The translations under genes and the position numbers were made by a program. Positions 50,733 to 56,075 of a stretch of 56,075 bases of DNA are shown piece by piece (within the stretch, counting starts at the first letter, position 1; every line of letters begins with the position of its first letter). The notes under the pieces were generated by a model. The model saw only the letters and a program-made list of their open reading frames with translations. It was not told the DNA's origin and did no database searches. The stretch is from Phycisphaerae bacterium (GTDB taxonomy: Bacteria > Planctomycetota > Phycisphaerae > Sedimentisphaerales > Anaerobacaceae), in assembly GCA_030601745.1 (NCBI GenBank), contig JAUWBI010000011.1, forward strand, positions 1 through 56,075. The letters are read 5' to 3'.

Positions 50733-51872
50733 ATGAATGTGTTAGCTTTTTTTAGAATATGCTCTTTGTTTTTTCTTATACTCGTTTGTTCGGTAACCGA
50801 AGGGGCTACGATTGAAAACAAACGCTCCCTTACCCCTTGGGAAAAGCCTCCCAGGGACTTTGTAGAATTAACATCTGAGGCAAAGGCAGATATTTTATGC
50901 AGTATTGCCGAAGCCAGCTATTTGACATTGTCTAAGGTACCTGAGATAGGGCTAAGGAATTCACATGATTCTATTACCAAAATAATATCGATGCGCGAAT
51001 GGTTAGAAAAAACCAATGATGTCGTTGCCAATATACTGGCCATCAGGCTCCAATATGTGATTGACAGTTGCATTTTGAATGAGATGTATCGCAAGGAGAA
51101 ACAACAGTTCGGACACCATCTTGAGATGGAATTCAGAAGAGGCTCTTTTGACAGTAATCTGTTAACAGCTCTCTTGATGCAAAATAAAATAGACGAAGAA
51201 AGATATATCGATTTTGCTTTGGGTTTGGATACGGATATTGCAAAATATTGCCGCCAACATCACTACGCTGCTAAAGATTTTCTTAGCGGTAACATTATTA
51301 TAGAGGCACCTGAACGAGCATTGGAAGTTTCCTTTTGGGAAACTCGAAACGTAAATGGCAAAGAAGAAACTTTAACTCACAAAGTTGACATTAGAGAAAT
51401 TGAGAGTGGAGTTTTTGTTCTTTTTGCAAAGGCTATAGATTCCAAGGAAAAGGCTGCTGAAGCATTGTTGCCTATCATTTTAACTGCCATTGATGACGCT
51501 CGGGATATTAGACTGTTAGCTGGTATATACATGAAATACGATGGGTTTGTCGAAAAAAATGAATTACAACAAATAATCGTACATAGTAAGTCATTTGAGA
51601 ATCGCATCAAAACCGAATTGTTGAGAGAACGGCAGGGACGTATAATCAAACGCAGAAAAAAGCCGGTCGATTTGATTGTTTTGGGAGTCACTGGAATGAT
51701 GGAAAATCGCGTAGCTGTTGAATTTGAACCAATGGAAAATTATTATGAGCTAAGTTGCTGTTTAAGATTACTCCCATTTATGAGAAATATGGACCTGTTT
51801 CCTGAGAATTCCAGGAAAATATCAAAGACATGGGGGCTTGGTATATGGTTAAACCTGTATAATTCTGAGTAA
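50733..51872 (+). CDS. Exported protein of unknown function
   Basis: A 379-aa protein with a signal peptide (MNVLAFFRICSLFFLILVCSVTEGA) and a mostly helical remainder rich in charged residues. Segments include EAKADILCSIAEASYLTL, MREWLEKTNDVVANILAIRL and IIKRRKKPVDLIVLGVTG; no family is recognised. Base composition is visibly more AT-rich than its neighbours, and codons such as ATA, AAA and TTA are frequent, which could indicate recent acquisition. It lies on the plus strand next to, but outside, the cassette array (read on the minus strand). Confidence 0.6.
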   Translation: MNVLAFFRICSLFFLILVCSVTEGATIENKRSLTPWEKPPRDFVELTSEAKADILCSIAEASYLTLSKVPEIGLRNSHDSITKIISMREWLEKTNDVVANILAIRLQYVIDSCILNEMYRKEKQQFGHHLEMEFRRGSFDSNLLTALLMQNKIDEERYIDFALGLDTDIAKYCRQHHYAAKDFLSGNIIIEAPERALEVSFWETRNVNGKEETLTHKVDIREIESGVFVLFAKAIDSKEKAAEALLPIILTAIDDARDIRLLAGIYMKYDGFVEKNELQQIIVHSKSFENRIKTELLRERQGRIIKRRKKPVDLIVLGVTGMMENRVAVEFEPMENYYELSCCLRLLPFMRNMDLFPENSRKISKTWGLGIWLNLYNSE

Positions 51873-52017
51873 TACCTTCATATGGTTATTCAGAATATCT
51901 ATTGGCAACTATTAAAATAATCAATTTTCGTCGCGATTCATACTGTTCTGGCAAAATGTACTTTTTCCCCTAATCAGCAAGGAACTTCGTGTATTCTATT
52001 GAATTCCGTTGAACCGC

Positions 52018-52090
52018 GCGTAACGTTCCGGATAACCTGCCAGGAAAATGCGCAGCATTTTACTGGTCAGCGTTCATCCGTTTGTTGGGC
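52018..52090 (-). other. attC-like recombination site 4 (distal end of cassette array)
   Basis: On the minus strand GCCCAAC (R''; 52084-52090) ... GTTACGC (R'; 52018-52024). Inner arms CGGATGAACG / ATCCGGAACG and a perfect inner stem CCAGTAAAATGC / GCATTTTCCTGG give the imperfect palindrome expected of attC. It begins just after the stop of the gene at 52095. Length 73 bp. The stretch 51873-52017 shows nothing else. Confidence 0.7.
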
Positions 52091-52094
52091 TTCT

Positions 52095-52433
52095 CTATTT
52101 CACCAATGACCAGAGCCTGACAGAAAAGGCTTTTTCATATCTCTTATCACTAGTTCCAAGAAAGTGGCCAGTGACATCGTACTCTCCCGGTGTAACTCTC
52201 GTAGGTTTGACCGGGTCAAAAACCAGTGGATACTGAGTACCATTTTTCAACTTGATTGTATAGGATGACATCCGGTCGCCGACGCGACACCAGTCTTTCT
52301 GATACTCAATCCTTCCAATCAGAACAGTCTCGCCATTCCGCAACGCTCTGTGATAGTTTGCCCAATCAGGATTACTTGTACAACCACTGAATACAAAGAC
52401 ACAAGCTATAAATATGACTGCAGTTCGTATCAT
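52095..52433 (-). CDS. Cassette gene: small lipoprotein
   Basis: A 112-aa protein with a lipoprotein signal (MIRTAVIFIACVFVFSGC; lipobox FSGC). The mature part is a compact beta-rich domain (ETVLIGRIEYQKDWCRVGDR, SSYTIKLKNGTQYPLVFDP, GEYDVTGHFLGTSDKRYEKA). No family is recognised. AAAGG lies directly before the ATG. It is the last gene of the array: preceded by a leader repeat and followed within 5 bp by an attC-like site. Confidence 0.7.
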   Translation of the reverse strand: MIRTAVIFIACVFVFSGCTSNPDWANYHRALRNGETVLIGRIEYQKDWCRVGDRMSSYTIKLKNGTQYPLVFDPVKPTRVTPGEYDVTGHFLGTSDKRYEKAFSVRLWSLVK

Positions 52434-52440
52434 CCTTTCA

Positions 52441-52514
52441 GCCTAACTATGTATATATGGTTTCCAGATATACCCGCTTTCGGGTCTTGCTTCCAGATAA
52501 CACGCCGCCGCCGC
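52441..52514 (-). repeat. Cassette leader repeat, copy 1
   Basis: On the minus strand GGCGGCGTGTTATCTGGAAG, CAAGACCCGAAAGCGGGTAT, ATCTGGAAACCATATATACA and TAGTTAGGC. Contains the hairpin ACCCGAAAGCGGGT and ends with the core-site-like GTTAGGC, 8 bases before the ATG of the next gene. Confidence 0.8.
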
Positions 52515-52565
52515 GCTCAGGCCAAGTGCTCTCAAAAAACTCCGCTGCCGCATTCTCAATTCGCT

Positions 52566-52625
52566 ATTCAACGTCTGAGCTCAGCGGCGCGGCTTGTGCG
52601 CGTCCGCTGCAGTGCCTTGTTCGGC
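52566..52625 (-). other. attC-like recombination site 3
   Basis: Minus strand GCCGAAC (52619-52625) ... GTTGAAT (52566-52572; matches GTTRRRY). The inner boxes GCAGCGGAC / CGCCGCTGA pair with the usual extra base. The reading frame of the lipoprotein upstream runs into the site and stops at TGA inside it, as often seen in integron cassettes. Length 60 bp. Confidence 0.82.
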
Positions 52626-53279
52626 TTTTTGGTGGTTGAGTTTGCGTTGTATCCAAAGAGCCCAGTGATAGAATACTGACTTCTCGTTCGTCGCATGTTT
52701 CTCAATTCGTGTTGACTCGGCAGGCGTCAGCGCAATGGCATCTGCAATCGGTTTGCCAGTGATTGCCTCTATGGCCTCCAAATACGTGATGCTGTACTGG
52801 TACTGGTTATCCGTCAGGAAGCTCTCCAATTGGGAGTAATCCGGTCCTTCCCACCCATAGCAACGTCTGGGAGTAAGAAAGTGATGCCTGACCAACCGCA
52901 ATACCTTCTCTACTCTGAAATGGCCGGCCAGCCGTGCTCCCCACACGCTGTCCTGCTGGCCGAGAGCGAACTCAATCATTGAAACGTCGTTGCCACTTCC
53001 AACCTTGTCCAGGAGCATCACGTCCTGCCGGCCGAGAGCGGACTCAATCATCGAAACAAGTGCGTCGCGATTCTCCCCAAGGATTGCTAGGTCGTGCGTT
53101 GAGAACACCTCTTCTATCGGAATATCGAAATCGGCGTGATCAACATCAAAAACGCGGATGGCGGTGGTGGCAAAAACGTGTGCAACATTGTCCTGAACAG
53201 AGCGCTTCTCCATCGGGCCGTGCGAGGCCACGCACCCGCAGAGAAGCAAGAGGAGAGCGCACATCGCTGTCTTCTTCAT
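52581..53279 (-). CDS. Cassette gene: lipoprotein of unknown function
   Basis: A 232-aa protein with a lipoprotein signal (MKKTAMCALLLLLCGC). The mature part includes FATTAIRVFDVDHADFDIPI, two similar segments (DALVSMIESALGRQDVMLL and DVSMIEFALGQQDSVW, an internal repeat) and helical segments to the end; no family recognised. The C-terminus AEQGTAADAHKPRR is encoded by the attC site itself. The ATG at 53279 is preceded by GAAGAAGA; an in-frame ATG at 53291 is possible. It begins a few bases after GTTAGGC. Confidence 0.7.
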   Translation of the reverse strand: MKKTAMCALLLLLCGCVASHGPMEKRSVQDNVAHVFATTAIRVFDVDHADFDIPIEEVFSTHDLAILGENRDALVSMIESALGRQDVMLLDKVGSGNDVSMIEFALGQQDSVWGARLAGHFRVEKVLRLVRHHFLTPRRCYGWEGPDYSQLESFLTDNQYQYSITYLEAIEAITGKPIADAIALTPAESTRIEKHATNEKSVFYHWALWIQRKLNHQKAEQGTAADAHKPRR

Positions 53280-53292
53280 TCTTCTTCTCATA

Positions 53293-53367
53293 GCCTAACT
53301 TCTGTTTATTTGGTTTCCAGATATACCCGCTTTCGGGTCTTGCTTCCAGATAACACGCCGCCGCCGC
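53293..53367 (-). repeat. Cassette leader repeat, copy 2
   Basis: Same ~75-bp block as at 52441 and 54176: GTTATCTGGAAGCAAGACCC, GAAAGCGGGTATATCTGGAA, ACCAAATAAACAGAAGTTAG, GC. Directly downstream of attC-like site 2, separated from it only by AGCGAATTGAGAAT. Confidence 0.82.
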
Positions 53368-53381
53368 ATTCTCAATTCGCT

Positions 53382-53461
53382 ATTCAACGTCGTGCATGAC
53401 CGTCTTTGGAAAGGCGTGCGAAGTGCGGTTTGAAACGTATGTGTCGATGCTCTGGTTGGAC
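53382..53461 (-). other. attC-like recombination site 2
   Basis: Minus strand GTCCAAC (53455-53461; RYYYAAC) ... GTTGAAT (53382-53388; GTTRRRY), 80 bp, 7 bp after the stop of the TPR-like gene. Inner arms GCATCGACACATACG / GTCATGCACGACG pair imperfectly. R' and the next 14 bases are identical to those of site 3. Confidence 0.72.
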
Positions 53462-53468
53462 ACTCTCT

Positions 53469-54158
53469 TCATTCCTTTGGCACGCTTGGCTCGTACCCAA
53501 AGGCTTGCTTGAAGAACTCTCGCCATTTCTCGTTTTCCGGATCAAGCCGAATTGCAGTGAGGCAAAGATCTTCTGCCTGTTTCTTGTTCTCGTTCTGGAT
53601 GTGAGCCCTGACCGCAAATTCGTATGCCTCCAGAACGCGAGCATCGTCGGGGAGGTTCCGAATTGATTGCTCTGCAAGAGCAAGGGCTTCTTTGGCATTC
53701 GACTTCTCTCGTTCAATACGGAATCTGAAATAGGGCGTCCCACGAAAGCTTGGATACAATCCATCGATCTCGTCCAGTTTTGCTGCGGCGAGATCGAACT
53801 TCTTCCCTTTCCTAAATTCCTCTGCCTTGATGATCAACATGGTTATTTCAGTGGGGATCTCTATTCCTGTTCCAACATTGACGCGTCCGTTAAATGGGTC
53901 CATGGGGAATGCCAAAGTGAGAGGGATCAGCCGGTCTTCAAGTCTCTTGACGGCTTCCGGCACAGGGCCTTCCTCAGCGAGACGCTTGTTCTCTCGCTCA
54001 AGCATGTCGATTGTGTCGTTCTTCAGATCCAAACGGTTATTGAAGGAATCCACCGTGTGCTTGTAGATGAAGCCAAAGAGTGCGGCACACACGACGACGG
54101 TCGCCACAATTGACCTCCATGTCGTCTTCTTTGGTTTGGGTACCGTGTCTTCTGACAT
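53469..54158 (-). CDS. Cassette gene: membrane-anchored TPR-like protein
   Basis: A 229-aa protein: a short basic N-terminus, one transmembrane helix (WRSIVATVVVCAALFGFIY), a coiled-coil segment (DLKNDTIDMLERENKRLAEE), a linker, then TPR-like helical pairs (FRKGKKFDLAAAKLDEIDGL, KEALALAEQSIRNLPDDARV, KKQAEDLCLTAIRLDPENEK). Type II membrane topology with the repeats probably outside the cytoplasm. AAGGAGAAGAGA precedes the ATG, which comes 17 bases after GTTGGCC. A scaffold role is plausible; no specific family is recognised. Confidence 0.72.
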   Translation of the reverse strand: MSEDTVPKPKKTTWRSIVATVVVCAALFGFIYKHTVDSFNNRLDLKNDTIDMLERENKRLAEEGPVPEAVKRLEDRLIPLTLAFPMDPFNGRVNVGTGIEIPTEITMLIIKAEEFRKGKKFDLAAAKLDEIDGLYPSFRGTPYFRFRIEREKSNAKEALALAEQSIRNLPDDARVLEAYEFAVRAHIQNENKKQAEDLCLTAIRLDPENEKWREFFKQAFGYEPSVPKE

Positions 54159-54175
54159 TCTCTTCTCCTTCCTAT

Positions 54176-54247
54176 GGCCAACTTCTGTTTATATGGTTTC
54201 CAGATATACCCGCTTTCGGGTCTTGCTTCCAGATAACACGCCGCCGC
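54176..54247 (-). repeat. Cassette leader repeat, copy 3
   Basis: Same block as 52441 and 53293 with the final core as GTTGGCC. Here an extra ~50 bp (GAATTCGGTCCGCCGCGGCG, GATTTCGCTTTGCTCAACG) separates it from attC-like site 1. Confidence 0.8.
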
Positions 54248-54315
54248 CCCTTACACGCACGCAAAACGTTGAGCAAAGCGAAATCCGCCGCGGCGGACCG
54301 AATTCTCAATTCGCT

Positions 54316-54445
54316 ATGCAACGCTCAAGATAACCGGGCACACAGCCCAACGGAGGTAAACGCAACAAACCGGAAACCGTCGCCGAAGCGAACAGCATTG
54401 AAAAACCAAAAGGCGAGTGTGCTCCGGTTCAGCGCATTGTTAGGC
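54316..54445 (-). other. attC-like recombination site 1
   Basis: Minus strand GCCTAAC (54439-54445) followed by AATGCGCTGAACCGGAGC, and the far end CCGGTTATCTTGAGCGTTGCAT (R' GTTGCAT, 54316-54322, one base off GTTRRRY). The CGCTGAACCGG / CCGGTT...GAGCG arms pair. Length 130 bp. The TAA stop of the gene at 54440 lies inside R''. Confidence 0.78.
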
Positions 54446-55327
54446 ATCTCCGATGATCTCCGTGAGAAACATGATACCGTCTTCAACTCGTCTTTTGATC
54501 GCGTTGAGGTGGGGGAAATCGAATGTCCCCGCCGACCCGTGAGCGCCGTCGTTGAAGACCCGGAACAGTTGAAGGATGTTCTCCATGTCGTTTTCAACAA
54601 ACTCTTCGAGCGTGTCTTCGGTCATGCCTTGGCGATGAAGAAAATACCGAATCTTGGAACGACGCGTCGGATTGCCACGTTCGGTTTTGTCGCAAGTTGG
54701 CAGCATCGCAAATACGTCGGCGTCAGGAGCCTTTATTTCGAGGATTTGCGTGATTATCTCGCGCGCACTCGTGCAAAAATGGCGAGCAGCATCTGGATTT
54801 CGCGGATTCAGCGCGAAGACCGCGCCGTTCCAGCGGTCGTCGAGGTCAGGAGAGATCTTCCGCAGACCGTCTAGGAGTTCAGCATTTTCAAGCTCGTCGG
54901 CAGGTGTGTCGCCTGCGTTTTCGTCGCCAAGGATATGATTGGTGACCTCAATGCTATTTGCGGTTTCGCGCTCGGAAAGATCAAGCACTCGATTGTACCG
55001 CGGGTCAAGCTGTTGGGAGTCCGCGTAGTTTTCGAGACTTGTGTAGGACTCGTGCAGTGTCTCAACAGATGTTCGATATACGACGTACCGGGTTGTTGTA
55101 GTCGATTGGCGACTGAGGCGGGCCAGTTCGTTCTTTATGCGCTGGCGATTTGCCCGGACCCGTGCGTTGTGGGCACGAACAGCTTGATTGTATTTGTTGA
55201 CAGCGTTCTTGACGCCTTGGTTGTAGCGTCGAACATCCTGATTGTACTTGTTTATCGCTTGCCGTTGCTTTTGCTGGGCCTGTCGCATCTTGCTGCGGAT
55301 TTGCGAGGCTGAATATCGTTGTGCCAT
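54440..55327 (-). CDS. Cassette gene: protein resembling predicted pPIWI-associated nuclease family
   Basis: A 295-aa soluble protein. The N-terminal about 70 residues form an Asn/Gln/Arg-rich helix (YSASQIRSKMRQAQQKQRQA, INKYNQDVRRYNQGVKNAVN, KYNQAVRAHNARVRANRQRI). Then TRYVVYRTSVETLHESY, a middle helical domain (ENAELLDGLRKISPDLDDRW), and a C-terminal part (ARHFCTSAREIITQILEIKA, TRRSKIRYFLHRQG, FRVFNDGAHGSAGTFDF). From memory this N-terminus and the RVFNDGAHG-type segment resemble proteins annotated as predicted pPIWI-associating nuclease domain; unverified. No signal peptide, unlike the other three cassette genes. AGGAGGTTACT precedes the ATG at 55327. It is the first gene of the array. 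Confidence 0.6.
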   Translation of the reverse strand: MAQRYSASQIRSKMRQAQQKQRQAINKYNQDVRRYNQGVKNAVNKYNQAVRAHNARVRANRQRIKNELARLSRQSTTTTRYVVYRTSVETLHESYTSLENYADSQQLDPRYNRVLDLSERETANSIEVTNHILGDENAGDTPADELENAELLDGLRKISPDLDDRWNGAVFALNPRNPDAARHFCTSAREIITQILEIKAPDADVFAMLPTCDKTERGNPTRRSKIRYFLHRQGMTEDTLEEFVENDMENILQLFRVFNDGAHGSAGTFDFPHLNAIKRRVEDGIMFLTEIIGDA

Positions 55328-55404
55328 AGTAACCTCCTTGGACACTCTTTATGGATCCTTCGATTGGAGACACCTATGAAGGAAATCCGGTTTCGCCTTT
55401 TTTT

Positions 55405-55434
55405 GCCTAACTTCTGTTCTTATGGTTTCCGCAT
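55405..55434 (-). repeat. Partial cassette leader at the array start
   Basis: Minus strand ATGCGGAAACCATAAGAACA then GAAGTTAGGC. It shares the GGAAACCAT...AACAGAAGTTAGGC end of the other leaders but lacks the ACCCGAAAGCGGGT hairpin. It may mark the attI-proximal junction. The 77 bases between it and the ATG at 55327 show only the ribosome binding site. Confidence 0.6.
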
Positions 55435-55970
55435 AACATCCCGAACTTCTCGTCATTCAGAGGAATCCTATTCGCTACAGTGCCTTCAAAAAACACAAAA
55501 AATTCCGACCTGTCAAGATTAAAATGACAAGCAAATAGGTGGTTTCTTTTCGCTTAATACAGTGATTTGACTTAGGCAACGGCGTACTCAACCGTTTTAA
55601 TCCTTGGATTATCACTTAATTTTGGGCAATTCGACAAACCAGTTGCATATAGGTTGCGTTCTCTGGCCGGTAAACCTCATTTAAGCGACAACCTTGAACA
55701 GCCTCACCTTCCCATTCACCCTCGCCCGCTCAGACGTTACCAGATCTGCTCGTACGAGCCTGTTTTGTCATTTGAGGTTTGGATTTGTTGAGAGCTTCGG
55801 ATTTAGTGCTTATCTTCTATCCGCCCTCCGCACTTCATCATTCAATATTCCTTGTTCGATATTCGATATTCTCCTTTTCTCGGCCATCCGCCCTCCGTCT
55901 TCTGTCTTCCGTCCTCTGTCCTCCGTCGTCTCGCATCCAGCATCAACCATCCAGCTTTGTAACATGAAAA
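55435..55970. other. Right-edge noncoding region
   Basis: No gene is supported. A minus-strand TTGACA (55511-55516) lies upstream of the array but no good -10 follows at 17 bp. CCGTCTTCTGTCTTCCGTCC-type iterations fill 55885-55935. No integrase reading frame is visible before the window ends. Confidence 0.5.
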
Positions 55971-56075
55971 AGCTCGTAGTCATTTGACTATGGTTCGTTT
56001 CCCAACCTGTCACCGGCTGGAGCATGAAAAAGCCCGTAGTCATTTGACTATGATTCATTTCACGACCTTTCGCTG
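55971..56075. repeat. 60-bp tandem repeat with tiny MKKxVVI frames
   Basis: Units starting at 55971 and 56031 share CATGAAAAAGC-YCGTAGTCATTTGACTATG. Each has an ATG-initiated 7-codon frame (MKKLVVI, MKKPVVI, then TGA) and the hairpin TAGTCATTTGACTA. The second unit is cut by the window end. Confidence 0.65.

Noticed and set aside
52441..54247. Three ~75-bp leader repeats as CRISPR or a transposon series
   Set aside because: They are 0.8-0.9 kb apart with genes between them and always stand before an attC-bounded gene. A cassette-array leader explains them better.
55694..55987. A plus-strand frame as the start of an integron integrase
   Set aside because: The translation is low-complexity, runs through a microsatellite and shows no tyrosine recombinase motif.

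Overview
The window reads as chromosomal DNA of a Planctomycetota bacterium, most likely a Phycisphaerae/Sedimentisphaerales-type heterotroph. This is inferred from gene content: several Gfo/Idh/MocA oxidoreductases, two of them Tat-exported; a sulfatase with an FGE-like protein; DUF5107-TPR and PQQ-propeller giants; an '[11 protein letters not shown]' pseudopilin ending in H-x9-DG; SSS symporters; and an unusually heavy load of short palindromic repeats. No rRNA or marker gene is present to fix the taxonomy.

Layout. 0.27-8.65 kb (minus strand) is a carbohydrate-type catabolic cluster: Gfo/Idh oxidoreductase, sugar isomerase/epimerase, DUF5107-TPR protein, SSS symporter, a 52-aa symporter partner and a URO-D-family protein. 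9.0-14.9 kb holds a secreted glycosidase-like protein, an FGE-like protein, a Tat oxidoreductase and a sulfatase. 15.3-26.6 kb (plus strand) is a run of six genes: two giant PQQ-propeller proteins each carrying a methyltransferase-like domain, a pseudopilin, an anchored secreted protein, and a MacB-like permease with its ATPase. 26.7-36.0 kb is a peptide-use locus: POT transporter, HELGH metallopeptidase lipoprotein, two OPT transporters around a small coiled-coil membrane protein, and an exported C1 (bleomycin hydrolase-type) peptidase. 36.7-45.7 kb (minus) holds a GH38 mannosidase, a racemase, a Tat oxidoreductase and a 1.1-kresidue six-hairpin-type enzyme, followed upstream by tRNA-Pro(GGG). 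46.2-49.1 kb is a DtxR-feoA-feoB iron operon with a clear promoter and operator. 49.2-51.9 kb has two unrecognised genes. 52.0-55.4 kb (minus) is an integron-type gene cassette array with four attC-like sites and no integrase in view.

Two observations stand out. First, a 21-22 bp GC-rich palindrome occurs 16 times. Each copy is bounded by a 5-6 bp direct repeat that differs from copy to copy (shortened to 4 bp in one), like a target-site duplication. The distance between the direct repeats is exactly 27 bp in 14 copies, 30 bp in one, and 54 bp (2 x 27) in one copy that has a second copy nested in its loop. Thirteen copies sit inside eight protein genes, always without breaking the frame, adding nine (once ten) residues such as RPSEGLDE. 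Second, the cassette array repeats a nearly identical ~75-bp leader before every cassette gene, and its first gene resembles predicted pPIWI-associated nucleases. Several other palindrome families also lie inside or at the ends of genes, sometimes nested.
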